Positions 13,679 to 22,278 of a stretch of DNA of 31,063 bases are shown here, in pieces. Origin of the DNA: Patescibacteria group bacterium UBA3458 (GTDB lineage Bacteria > Patescibacteriota > Minisyncoccia > Phycocordibacterales > UBA2100). The notes under the pieces are model-generated. The model saw only the letters and a list, made by a program, of their open reading frames with translations. It was not told where the DNA came from and searched no databases. The stretch is taken from positions 4,190 to 35,252 of the forward strand of contig DFRR01000008.1 of the NCBI GenBank assembly GCA_002378745.1, given 5' to 3'. Numbering within the stretch: position 1 is the first letter of the stretch; every line of letters begins with the position of its first letter. A program made the position numbers and the translations under genes.

Positions 13679-15514
13679 TTATCCGGACGTCTCCTCTAAT
13701 TGTTGGGAAGAGATTTCTTCTTTAGCCTTTTTAATAGCAAGGATCTGCGACGGGTCCGAGGTAATAATCTGGTCTTCTGTGTAGCTGGCGATAACCTTTA
13801 TCGCCACATGCTTTAATCCGGCGAAGAAAATACCCTCCCCCACGTCTGACTCAAGCAACAAATACTTTTCCTCGTCGGAGAGTTTAAATGTTTCTTGAAT
13901 CAGATCAATAGATGTTGGTGACTGTCGCAGCAAAATCTGGATCGACGAGTTGGTAATCATGGCTTTCCCGTACGTGCTGCTTAAGAAGTCGGCAACGTCT
14001 TGGGTAATGGTTGCAAGCCCAAGGTAGTATTTACGGCCGCGTTTTGCGATTCCGAAGAGGAAGGATGCAGTGTCTTCAGACTTCATCATCCACCATGCCT
14101 CATCGATGATGAGCAAGCGCTTTCGCAGCTCTTTGCGCACCATATTCCAAATATAGTGTGTTACCAAGTACATGGCGACAGGCTTCAATTCATCTTCCAT
14201 GTCGCGCACACTGAACACCACGAATCGTTTGTTCATGTCTATATTTGTTGGACGGTTGATGAATCCCGACCACGTTCCGTGCGTATATTTCGAAAGTCGC
14301 TGTACGAGCGATTCCGAACCCTCAAGACCGGAGAGTACCAGCTCAAAGTCAGAAAGCAGTGGTGGTTCAAGATTGGTGAAATCTGAATTCGGCGTAATAT
14401 CCTTCAATGCATACGTTTCGGTAATAGCGCGGTCTATAATGGCGTCTTCTTCCGGTGTCAGTCCACCGAACATGATACGAAATAGTCCGACGAGCGTTAT
14501 GATGTTGCTGCGCAAAATGTCAGCAGGGTTTTCATCCTCACGAGGAATAGGTAAATCAAACGGATTGATGTGATGTTGCGAAGAAAGAGAAATATTAAAA
14601 TAGCGCCCCCCTGTTGTCTCTGCCAGATATTCATACTCTCGTTCCGGGTCAATTACGATGACGTCGGCGTCAAACATGAGCGAACGAACAATCTCAAGTT
14701 TGGTCATGTAGGACTTTCCGGCACCTGACTTGGCGAATACGACGGAGTTGTAGTTCTCAAGAGAAAATCGATCAAATAATACCAAACTTGAGTTGTGACG
14801 GTTAATACCGTACAAAATGCCCCTGTCGCTCGTGAGGTCGAACGATACGAATGGGAAAATGCTTGAGAGTGGTGATGAATTCAAGTTCGAGTGAACTCCA
14901 AGTGCATCTTCAGCAATGGGAATAACACTCTTAAATCCCGGTTCTTGTTGGAAGAGCGCCGGCTTTAAGTACACAAGACGTGCTTCGAGAATAGAGCGGA
15001 TTTCAGACTCGGTTTTGTCTATCTCATCGCGCGTATCGCCATATATCGTTATATAGAGCCCCACCTGGAACATTTTTTCTTGTGCTTGCTGTAAGCGGTC
15101 TCGTAGGAATTCAAGGTCGGAATATGCGGTGTCGAGTACCGGGTCGCGAACCAATCCTTTTTCTTCGCGAATAGTAATCTGACTCTCAACCTCAGCCACC
15201 TTCTTTTGAAATTTACGCAACACAGTTGTCGTATCCATTGGGTGTACAAAGATTGAGATATCAAAAACCTTATCGAGGTTGATTATTGGAGAAAACCACC
15301 CCGTAGAGAGGAAGCGTGGGTATGAAATAACAAAAAAGGTACGAGCGACTTTCTCCCCGAGGTTTAATTCACGTGGCGTTATCTGAAGTGCGGATGGCGC
15401 AACGACATCTTGTAATTCGAGAACGCCGTGTTTGTAGATTTCTTCAGGAAGAATCGGAACAATATCACTGTTCCGCGTTTCTTTTTTCTTTCCAAATAAG
15501 TCAAACAAAGCCAT
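13679..15514 (-). CDS. virB4: VirB4/TraC-family secretion ATPase
   Basis: Energy-providing ATPase of type IV secretion systems, peripheral to the cytoplasmic face of the membrane. The 611-residue protein has an N-terminal domain of about 230 residues (FFVISYPRFLSTGWFSPI, coiled region KVAEVESQITIREEKGLV), then the P-loop domain with Walker A FAKSGAGKSYM near residues 262-272, IVIDPEREYEYLAE, and Walker B RLLIIDEAWWMM near 466, followed by GLATITQDVADFL and SIQILLRQSP. These are characteristic VirB4 motifs. It is shorter than the roughly 800-residue Proteobacterial VirB4. The preceding gene (15571-16239) encodes a separate TraC-like N-terminal-type domain. TATAAT lies 12 nt upstream of the ATG. 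Confidence 0.93.
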   Translation of the reverse strand: MALFDLFGKKKETRNSDIVPILPEEIYKHGVLELQDVVAPSALQITPRELNLGEKVARTFFVISYPRFLSTGWFSPIINLDKVFDISIFVHPMDTTTVLRKFQKKVAEVESQITIREEKGLVRDPVLDTAYSDLEFLRDRLQQAQEKMFQVGLYITIYGDTRDEIDKTESEIRSILEARLVYLKPALFQQEPGFKSVIPIAEDALGVHSNLNSSPLSSIFPFVSFDLTSDRGILYGINRHNSSLVLFDRFSLENYNSVVFAKSGAGKSYMTKLEIVRSLMFDADVIVIDPEREYEYLAETTGGRYFNISLSSQHHINPFDLPIPREDENPADILRSNIITLVGLFRIMFGGLTPEEDAIIDRAITETYALKDITPNSDFTNLEPPLLSDFELVLSGLEGSESLVQRLSKYTHGTWSGFINRPTNIDMNKRFVVFSVRDMEDELKPVAMYLVTHYIWNMVRKELRKRLLIIDEAWWMMKSEDTASFLFGIAKRGRKYYLGLATITQDVADFLSSTYGKAMITNSSIQILLRQSPTSIDLIQETFKLSDEEKYLLLESDVGEGIFFAGLKHVAIKVIASYTEDQIITSDPSQILAIKKAKEEISSQQLEETSG

Positions 15515-15526
15515 ATACGTACATTC

Positions 15527-15532
15527 ATTATA
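15527..15532 (-). promoter_or_regulatory. Probable -10 box of virB4
   Basis: TATAAT on the minus strand, 12 nt before ATG 15514, inside the 56-base gap after the TraC-like gene. Confidence 0.4.
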
Positions 15533-15570
15533 CCTGTTGCAGATACCACCTACACGTTTGTGCTGGGGAG

Positions 15571-16239
15571 TTAGTTCAGCGCCTTAATCATTTGTGTCGG
15601 CTTGTCGCGCTCTCCCGGGTTAAAGATTTTGTATAGCAACTCGATAACTTCTTCGGTATCAAGCTGCACGGTGCGTACTCCTGTGCGGACTAACCCTTGT
15701 TGCACAATCGCGATACGTTGATCGAGTTGTGATACATGCTCTTCAAAGGCATTCTTCTCTTTGCTGTTGCCAGTAGAAGCTCCCTTTTGTTGACTCCATG
15801 GGAGTGCTCCGAGGATCCCGGTGTTCACTGATGACAATGCCGGAGGGCTATACGGGACCACTACAAAGAATTGTTTCGTCATGATGTCAGCACCTTCAAC
15901 GAAACTTTTAATGAATTCCATGTATTCACGAATCTGAATACGCATGAGGTCATCCATTGTGCGCTTAAACTCTTCCTCAAGCGTTTCTATATACGGGCGA
16001 ATATCGAGTTCTCTCGATTGGATGTATATTTGTATTGAAAAGTCGAGCGAGTTAAAGAAGCTCTGGAATTGCGAAATAAATGCACTTTGCTCGTCCTCAC
16101 TTTTAAGTGCGAAGTTGAGCGACGAGGCCATTAAAATTGCCCGTAATCCGCCGTTTTGTAGCACAATAACACCATCACGAACCTCCTTTACGGGTACGAA
16201 GTCTTGAGATGATTGAGCTGAAGTCTTTTGTTGCGGCAT
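15571..16239 (-). CDS. TraC-like domain protein (VirB4 N-terminal-like)
   Basis: A 222-residue soluble protein. The segment VRDGVIVLQNGGLRAILMAS followed by SLNFALKSEDEQSAFISQF resembles the N-terminal TraC-like domain found in or beside VirB4 proteins of Gram-positive-type systems; then come IQIYIQSRELD, a helical hairpin and FFVVVPYSPP. There is no P-loop. I use ATG 16239, five bases after the prgI stop region; a longer frame to 16296 would overlap prgI by 53 bases. In PrgI/TraC/VirB4 modules this protein is expected to sit at the membrane face with the ATPase. The order prgI, traC-like, virB4 is kept here. Confidence 0.8.
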   Translation of the reverse strand: MPQQKTSAQSSQDFVPVKEVRDGVIVLQNGGLRAILMASSLNFALKSEDEQSAFISQFQSFFNSLDFSIQIYIQSRELDIRPYIETLEEEFKRTMDDLMRIQIREYMEFIKSFVEGADIMTKQFFVVVPYSPPALSSVNTGILGALPWSQQKGASTGNSKEKNAFEEHVSQLDQRIAIVQQGLVRTGVRTVQLDTEEVIELLYKIFNPGERDKPTQMIKALN

Positions 16240-16243
16240 ATTT

Positions 16244-16690
16244 TTAGCGGATTTCTTGTTGCTTTTTCTTTTCTCGGTCCAGTCTAATGCGCTCATTTAT
16301 GTCGAGGCTCCACGCAAGACTGTTGAGTTTATTTTCAGAAAGTGACGGGACTTCGGGTATTGCTGAAGGGAGGGTCGCAGCGTCCGGCGCTTTCTTCTTT
16401 CGCTTTTCTCTATAGTTACTGTTCCATAAGTATAACTTCTTTCGCACAAAATACATGAATGCGGCCTCCAGAGTGACAATCAATGGTTTTTTGTTTACCT
16501 GCACAAATGCGAGTGCCACGGCAAAACCGATTACTCCAAGTGCAAGAGGGATGGCTACAAGATTTGGAAGGGCACGCCAAATGAGAAAACCCAGTCCTCC
16601 CCCACCCGCAACATAGATGAATTGTTTCAGTGTGAGTGGCCCGAAGATTTTGTCCTCAACATCGGTGAATTGTGGTACTTGAAATTGCAC
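16244..16690 (-). CDS. PrgI family protein
   Basis: A 148-residue protein beginning (GTG start) with MQFQVPQFTDVEDKIFGPLT and LKQFIYVAGGGG, the hallmark of the PrgI family of Gram-positive-type IV secretion systems. Two adjacent membrane segments cover about residues 22-65; the remaining part (VNKKPLIVTLEAAFMYFVRK and a basic, Pro-containing tail) is cytoplasmic. PrgI-type proteins are thought to fill the VirB3-like inner-membrane position next to VirB4. Only four bases separate its stop from the TraC-like ATG, so they are co-translated. A minus-strand TACATA 10 nt upstream of the GTG could be a -10 box. Confidence 0.9.
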   Translation of the reverse strand: MQFQVPQFTDVEDKIFGPLTLKQFIYVAGGGGLGFLIWRALPNLVAIPLALGVIGFAVALAFVQVNKKPLIVTLEAAFMYFVRKKLYLWNSNYREKRKKKAPDAATLPSAIPEVPSLSENKLNSLAWSLDINERIRLDREKKKQQEIR

Positions 16691-16837
16691 GGTTGGTTGT
16701 TATGTATGAGCGAAGAGCAAGACCATATGTGCGAGCAGAAAAACCACATGGCACAGCAGGTGTTGATTCCGCACTCAGTAACTACAGTATCGCACACTGC
16801 TTTTGCGATGCACGTGAGTGTCTGGGGACGGCAGTGA

Positions 16838-17314
16838 TTATTCTATTGATTCCCGATAAGGGTCTTCTTGCACATCCCTACGCTCACTACTACTTTGCCC
16901 TCGTTGGTATGCAGATGTATCAGATGGCGCACGCTTTTCCTGTGCGCTTGATTCGTTGTCTGACGTACGCACGGCGCTACGCGTCAGTGCGTCTCGGCTC
17001 AATGTGCCCTGCATCATTTCTCTAATAGGCTTGAATATTTGTTGTGCGATATCGTTGACCAGTTTCTGTGCAACTTCATCTGAAACACCTACTTCTGTTG
17101 CGATATTTTTAACCATGTTTTTCGGCTCTTCAAGTCCCAGGAGGGTGAGCATAATTTCGTTTTCCAAAAGAACCCACTGATCAAGGTGCAATTTATACTT
17201 TGCAGAAAGACCACGCAGTTTTTCCTCAACGCTGGTATCAGTAATCGCTTGCTGTACAGCAGGAGGGAGCTGTGCGAAACGCTCTTGAATTTGCTTTTCT
17301 ATATCATTTCCCAT
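16838..17314 (-). CDS. Small helical protein of the secretion cluster, unknown function
   Basis: A 158-residue soluble protein without signal or membrane segment. Residues 1-100 are predicted helical (KQIQERFAQLPPAVQQAI, KYKLHLDQWVLLENEIMLTL, DEVAQKLVNDIAQQIFKPI); the last 50 are a polar, Ser/Arg/Glu-rich, probably disordered tail. I recognise no family. It begins 9 bases after the VirB6-like gene and is followed by a 147-base gap before prgI. Position between VirB6-like and PrgI suggests a cytoplasmic adaptor, but nothing in the sequence proves it. Confidence 0.75.
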   Translation of the reverse strand: MGNDIEKQIQERFAQLPPAVQQAITDTSVEEKLRGLSAKYKLHLDQWVLLENEIMLTLLGLEEPKNMVKNIATEVGVSDEVAQKLVNDIAQQIFKPIREMMQGTLSRDALTRSAVRTSDNESSAQEKRAPSDTSAYQRGQSSSERRDVQEDPYRESIE

Positions 17315-17323
17315 ATACGCTGA

Positions 17324-19246
17324 TTATTTATCCTTATTTGTCTTGCTGCTTTGAGAATCACCCTTTTCTTCCTTCATAGTCGCACGTAGCTTCTCAATTA
17401 GTTGATCGTCAGCACTCTTGCCAATCTCTGCTTTCGCCATTTCCTTCACGCTTTTGCCAGTCGTGAACCATTTTCTTTTATCAATGCCTTCTTTAGCCCG
17501 CTTTTTAATATCTTCATTCGCATCCTTCAGTGCTCGTGCTTTTTTTATTTCTATCTCGCCAATATTTTTGTCAATGCTTCTTTGTACCGATTTTGACTCT
17601 TTGTCTATATTTTCAAGCCGTGTCTTATACGCATCGGCAATTTTCTCTCGACGTCGTTGTTGTCTTACAAGTCGTTCGTTTAGGTTCTTAATCTTCTCAT
17701 CTTGTCCAGCAACCGCTTTCTGAGCAGCTCCAACTGCATCACGCAATTTTGAACGTTCTTCAGGAGTTATATCAATCTCTGACTCGGCAGCATACGTTTT
17801 GTCACGCAAATCTTCCTCGAGCCCCTTCTTTTCTTTAATTGCTTTACTAATTTCTGCACCAATAGAAGATTCTTTTGCTGTGGTCTTTTCTTCGAGACCG
17901 TCCTTCTGTTTTTCAGAATCTGTAGTTTTTACTTGTGCATCTTTTTGCATCTCTTTCGACAGAGCATTCCATTCCTTAATTTCTTTATCGTATGATTCTC
18001 CAACAAGTTTCTTTTCCTTATCTAGTCCAACTTTTGCAATATATTTTGCGAATGCCTTGTCACTCTCAACATTACCGAAACTCACTCCTTGCTTTGCAGC
18101 CGCCTTCCCAAACTTTGTTGATGCAATGCTGTTGTTGTCTTTCATTGCATTTAGACGTGCTCCAAGACGAGTACCCTTCACTCCAGGTGCTTTTTCAGCT
18201 TGTTCGGCTGCCCAGTTTCGTGCTCGTAGACCTCCGTATAATGCGAGGCCAACACCGCTTGCACGCAAGGAGCCAGAGAACCCTTTCATACCCCAGTCTT
18301 TTGCAAATTGTGCCCCTTTGATAGAGAGACCGTCGGCAATTTTTGTCGACGCATAGAGTAAGCCAATGACAACCATCATGTTGAGAGTGTACAGCCATGA
18401 ACCACCATCTTTTGACACCAGTGAAGCAAAGTCAGCGCCACCACCACCTTTTTGCATGCCCTGCATGACATGCACAACGCCCCACAACATCAGCATAAAC
18501 AATGGTGCGAACAGCGCGTTCTTAATAAGCGCATCCCACCATTTATTCCACCACGAGTCCCCGCCGGGAATCATATACGCCGTGAAAGCGGCAGCTGATG
18601 TGAACATAAGTACCATTAACACCACAATGCGTGAGACCATAAGAATGAGTCCATAAAGGAGAACGGCGCTCAGTGCAGAAAAGAAAAAGATTGTCACAAT
18701 CGTGTACACAACAGCGCTTCCCCAACTACCCTCTCCGCTGTCAATGATACCTTTAAGGGCAGTGCTTCCACCCGTGAGCCACCCTTCGGTAAGGCCTGCC
18801 TGCTGCATAAAGATTCCTGCTATACCGGCGTCTTCGCCAGTTACTGTTTTTACTTGTATAGCCTTACGAAATTGTAGTGCAGTTACGTTTGAAACATCGA
18901 CAATTGCTTTTGTAAAAAAGAGACTGAAGTTTATTAAGAGTGCAACGATGAGTATGCGTACCCCGAATTGTTTGAGTCCATACTTTGAAATATTTAAGAT
19001 GACACAGATGGCAACGAATACAAACATGGCAATCATTACGATGTTTGCAATGTCGCGAAAGCCCTCCCAGGCGGTAGTTATACCAGGCTCAAAAATGCTA
19101 AACGTAGTGTGAAAATCAGTGATGGTGTATTTCATTACTTGATCGAATCCCTCTCCGACCAATCCTAAAATTCCTGCAGGAATCGTAATCAGTATCCCTA
19201 AGAGAAACGCAAAAGCTTCGTTAATAAAATTCAAATTCAAACTCAT
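17324..19246 (-). CDS. VirB6/TrbL-like polytopic membrane protein with long charged tail
   Basis: A 640-residue protein. The first about 320 residues hold seven or so membrane segments (for example IANIVMIAMFVFVAICVIL, ILIVALLINFSLFFTKAIVD, LFAPLFMLMLWGVVHVM, LNMMVVIGLLYASTKIA), with a polar loop between the third and fourth; this is the VirB6/TrbL pattern of a translocation channel component. The remaining about 300 residues are highly charged and helical (KEKKGLEEDLRDKTYAAE, LNERLVRQQRRREKIADAY), a predicted cytoplasmic coiled coil ending in a Ser/Lys-rich tail. A tail this long is not typical of VirB6. It starts 3 bases after the secreted gene above it, so it is in the same operon. Confidence 0.85.
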   Translation of the reverse strand: MSLNLNFINEAFAFLLGILITIPAGILGLVGEGFDQVMKYTITDFHTTFSIFEPGITTAWEGFRDIANIVMIAMFVFVAICVILNISKYGLKQFGVRILIVALLINFSLFFTKAIVDVSNVTALQFRKAIQVKTVTGEDAGIAGIFMQQAGLTEGWLTGGSTALKGIIDSGEGSWGSAVVYTIVTIFFFSALSAVLLYGLILMVSRIVVLMVLMFTSAAAFTAYMIPGGDSWWNKWWDALIKNALFAPLFMLMLWGVVHVMQGMQKGGGGADFASLVSKDGGSWLYTLNMMVVIGLLYASTKIADGLSIKGAQFAKDWGMKGFSGSLRASGVGLALYGGLRARNWAAEQAEKAPGVKGTRLGARLNAMKDNNSIASTKFGKAAAKQGVSFGNVESDKAFAKYIAKVGLDKEKKLVGESYDKEIKEWNALSKEMQKDAQVKTTDSEKQKDGLEEKTTAKESSIGAEISKAIKEKKGLEEDLRDKTYAAESEIDITPEERSKLRDAVGAAQKAVAGQDEKIKNLNERLVRQQRRREKIADAYKTRLENIDKESKSVQRSIDKNIGEIEIKKARALKDANEDIKKRAKEGIDKRKWFTTGKSVKEMAKAEIGKSADDQLIEKLRATMKEEKGDSQSSKTNKDK

Positions 19247-19249
19247 ATA

Positions 19250-21301
19250 CTAGGTACCAGTGTGCTGCTCCCAATTATCTGGGTTACACCACCCACCCTC
19301 CCACTCTTCGCGGGTGTCTTCAAGTAATTTTTTCATCAGCGCTTCAATTTCGTCTACGTGTTCAAGCGCTTGGCGCAGTTGTGCTTCGGTGTGCAATACG
19401 CGCGCAGCGATGAGTTCGTCGATACGCTCGAGGATAAATCGCTGCCCACTTGCTGATACCGTTGCTGAGAGATCCGCCTTTATTCGCTCAAGCACCTCAA
19501 GTGCCTGTATCGAACGTGCAATTTCTTCGCGCATGATAGTCAACAGTGGAGTAATAGCACTGTCAACAATAGAGCGCGAGTGTTCCATGCTGCGAACGAT
19601 AGTTGCCGACTCGGTAACATTCTGTGCTGTTGCCGTCACAGTCACGCTTGGTAATTCTATCGGGAGCGTAAGCGTAATGCCGGCAACAGAGGTTTCTTTT
19701 GCAAGGGTTACCGACGCGGGTGCGAAGGTGCCACTTCCGTTTGCGAGTGTTTCGGTTGCACTCACGGTTACGGTGCCATCAGGGATAGTCGTGAGATCAA
19801 TCGAACCCGTTACCCATGTGCCGTCGGCGCTGACTGTCGGACGAGTCGGTCCCACTGTTACACCACTGCCGGTAGCGATAACGTCAACTGTTGAATTATT
19901 TTGAGATATACGCCCTGAGACTGTTATCTTTCCGTCAGAAACTGTTTTAGCAACGATGGCGTCAGGTGCGGTCTTCGCTGTAACTGTCACCGGAGTCGAA
20001 CAGGTGTTGTTTCCTCTACCACTGCACACACGATTTTGCACTCGTTCTTTCAAATCATCTTTGGCCTGTGCAACGATGCCGTCCCAACATGTCATTTCCC
20101 ATGTTTCAAGTTGTCGTTGCGATTTATTAAGACTGGAAACTGCACTCTGGCGAGCTTTTACGAACTCTTGTTCGATTCGAACCGTATTATTTACAATCGA
20201 AGCAGCAGCTCCTGTCATGTTGTTGCGTGCTCGTGCAGACGAGTCCTGTACGAGTCTGTCGAGGTACGATGATTCTCCGGAGATTGATTCAGCGAGTCCT
20301 GCAAAGCCATTTGTTCCGGAAACTGTCTGCACGCCGATGTGCGACATGAGTGCGGCAACAATTTCATCAATCTCATCAGCATTTTCTGTTTGGCGGAGCC
20401 CTGCTCCAATGGCGCTCTGTAGATTTTCTGCAATCATAAATCCAGGCGTCACGACTCGAGAGACGGTAGTGGTTGCACCGTCACCAAGGTCAACAGTTTT
20501 ATTAACGGTGAGTGGTCGGATCCCGCTACCCCAGTTAAGTTGCTCCTGCTCCTCAGTCCGCTTGGTGGTAATTGAGTCTTGTAATCTGTTTCGCGCGTTG
20601 AAGTATGCAAACAGAGGATTACACGACGTATTCGTAGCCAAGTTGAAGAATGACTCCCAACCACCTCCGGCATAGAAGTCACCAGACCGCATAGAAGTGA
20701 GTTGTGTGTCGGAGACATTGCACCGCAATGCATTTTCGGGAGCACGTGTTTCTTGTGAGTATGTTTTTGCAAGTGCAACACGAACGTCGCGTCTGAACGG
20801 CGCCGCGATTACTTCGGTTTCCGGTCCGGTAATAATGCGTTCCGCTTCCGGATCAGACACATTTTCCAACATATGTAGCGGTAGATTGGTGATATATGCA
20901 GGGTTTCCGTCAAAGCCGGTATTAGCCCACGTCACTGTGCGGCGAATGATGTCGGCAACAAGCGCTTCACGATTGGCGTTGTAAATACCATCGAGCAAAC
21001 ACTCCTTGTAGGTTAGTAGTCGTTCTTGATCATGCACGGCACTGTCAAAAACCGGTACATGCGAACCACTGGGACCTTGTGCTCCGACAGAGCCATATGA
21101 CGCACCGGTACACCCGTATACACCGTCACGAGAAAAACCGGAAGCAACCGAAGACTGTGTGCTTGTTGGGTTGTTGAGCTGGTCGAGTACCCTCTGAAGA
21201 AGTTCTTGTGCCGTTTGTGCTTCTTGTGCATGTACAAATGGACCGGATAGAGAGCCGAATGCAAGAGCAATAAAAAAGAGTGTAAGCGTTACCCGTTTCA
21301 T
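19250..21301 (-). CDS. Large secreted protein with inserted Ig-like domain and coiled coil, unknown function
   Basis: A 683-residue protein with a signal peptide (VTLTLFFIALAFGSLSGPFVHA, cut before QEAQ). Residues about 30-420 are mostly helical with scattered Cys (YGCTGAS, YKECLLDG, LRCNVSD, MTCWDG, VCSGRGNNTC). A Thr/Val-rich beta module at about 435-560 looks like a bacterial Ig domain (GTWVTGSIDLTTIPDGTVTV, ETLANGSG). A C-terminal helical region (LERIDELIAARVLHTEAQLR) follows, ending WCNPDNW. Its ATG overlaps the previous stop (ATGA). In the cluster it occupies the place of a VirB5-like or surface-exposed component, but I cannot assign it to a named family. Confidence 0.8.
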   Translation of the reverse strand: MKRVTLTLFFIALAFGSLSGPFVHAQEAQTAQELLQRVLDQLNNPTSTQSSVASGFSRDGVYGCTGASYGSVGAQGPSGSHVPVFDSAVHDQERLLTYKECLLDGIYNANREALVADIIRRTVTWANTGFDGNPAYITNLPLHMLENVSDPEAERIITGPETEVIAAPFRRDVRVALAKTYSQETRAPENALRCNVSDTQLTSMRSGDFYAGGGWESFFNLATNTSCNPLFAYFNARNRLQDSITTKRTEEQEQLNWGSGIRPLTVNKTVDLGDGATTTVSRVVTPGFMIAENLQSAIGAGLRQTENADEIDEIVAALMSHIGVQTVSGTNGFAGLAESISGESSYLDRLVQDSSARARNNMTGAAASIVNNTVRIEQEFVKARQSAVSSLNKSQRQLETWEMTCWDGIVAQAKDDLKERVQNRVCSGRGNNTCSTPVTVTAKTAPDAIVAKTVSDGKITVSGRISQNNSTVDVIATGSGVTVGPTRPTVSADGTWVTGSIDLTTIPDGTVTVSATETLANGSGTFAPASVTLAKETSVAGITLTLPIELPSVTVTATAQNVTESATIVRSMEHSRSIVDSAITPLLTIMREEIARSIQALEVLERIKADLSATVSASGQRFILERIDELIAARVLHTEAQLRQALEHVDEIEALMKKLLEDTREEWEGGWCNPDNWEQHTGT

Positions 21302-22203
21302 AGATTCGACTCTTTAAGGGTGAAGTAAATATCTATTTGTCCGTAGGCTGCTTTAATAGCATCCTCTCCTTCAAGGAAGTCACGTGTTGCCACAAACGAG
21401 AGAATCGGGTCTTCCGGCACTCGTTCCATTGTGCGCAGTACTTTCGCAAAAGTTGAAAAACTATTTACGATGGAAAGATGTGCACGCGCCGCATCCTCCG
21501 GCACAGTAACCGCAAGTAGTGCATCTGCTATCGACTCATATATTTCAGCGGCGTCACCAAGTTTTTCGAACTCGTTTGGATTATTTGTTTCAATCGCACG
21601 CCCGTACGTAGTCAGTTCGTACTCCGGTATAGCTGTTATCGGTATTATCGCGTTTTGGAATGCACGTTTGTATGCATTTACGCGCCCCGTTGAAGTGTCT
21701 GTGGTTGTTCGCAAATCGTTCAAGGTGAACTCGGGTGTGAGGTCAGCACCAAACTGCTCGTTTGTTGCTTGTGCAATAACAAAGTCAAAGGCCTCCGGGT
21801 CGTATGTTCCGAGTTGTTTCGACTGGATGTATGCTCCAAATATCTCTCGTGCCAGTATATCGGTTCGAGTCGTACTTGCTGTATCAAGCGTTAGCTCACC
21901 GCTAGCTTCAAATACTTTTCGTGCGGCAGCCACTTCTTCCCCGTCGGGAATCCCGTCACCATTAGTGTCCGGGTTTTGAGGATCGAGCCCGAGCAAGACT
22001 TCTTCCCAATCAAATACACCGTCACCGTCTGTATCAGTTGCGTATTGATTTGAGGCAAGGGTATCGTTTGTTTGTGTAGACATCGTGCTTGCGCTGCCAC
22101 GCAGGGTAGGTACCCACGTATTCCATGCGGCAATACTCACGACCGCAACGCCAAAAAGCGCTGCAGCAATAACTTTGCCACTGACGTGTGTATGCTTAAA
22201 CAC
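21298..22203 (-). CDS. Membrane-anchored protein with calcium-binding-type repeats
   Basis: A 301-residue protein from a GTG start at 22203: basic N-terminus, one membrane segment (VIAAALFGVAVVSIAAW), then two Asp-rich loops, DTDGDGVFDWEEVLLGLDP and NPDTNGDGIPDGEE, typical of thrombospondin type-3/dockerin-like calcium-binding repeats. The remaining about 210 residues are helical. The GTG start is preferred because TATACT ends 6 nt before it; a TTG at 22242 is in frame but would place the promoter inside the gene. It heads a unit with the large secreted gene, to which it is coupled by ATGA. Its C-terminal helical module resembles that of the next gene upstream. Function unknown. Confidence 0.8.
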   Translation of the reverse strand: MFKHTHVSGKVIAAALFGVAVVSIAAWNTWVPTLRGSASTMSTQTNDTLASNQYATDTDGDGVFDWEEVLLGLDPQNPDTNGDGIPDGEEVAAARKVFEASGELTLDTASTTRTDILAREIFGAYIQSKQLGTYDPEAFDFVIAQATNEQFGADLTPEFTLNDLRTTTDTSTGRVNAYKRAFQNAIIPITAIPEYELTTYGRAIETNNPNEFEKLGDAAEIYESIADALLAVTVPEDAARAHLSIVNSFSTFAKVLRTMERVPEDPILSFVATRDFLEGEDAIKAAYGQIDIYFTLKESNL

Positions 22204-22209
22204 ACTAAT

Positions 22210-22215
22210 AGTATA
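22210..22215 (-). promoter_or_regulatory. -10 box of the calcium-repeat protein gene
   Basis: TATACT on the minus strand, ending 6 nt before the GTG at 22203. It decides the start codon and implies a leaderless message. Confidence 0.45.
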
Positions 22216-22278
22216 GCAAGCACCAATGCGTTCTAGGAACAAAAACCGCGAAACGTGGGGACACGATGCTATCTCGCG

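Noticed and set aside
16672..17025. 117-codon plus-strand ORF across the gap between prgI and the 158-residue gene
   Set aside because: It is antisense to two supported genes at both ends and has no start signal.
17799..20675. Long plus-strand ORFs (185, 214 and 239 codons) opposite the VirB6-like and large secreted genes
   Set aside because: They are Ser/Ala/Thr-rich antisense frames of well-supported genes, with no start signals or recognisable domains.
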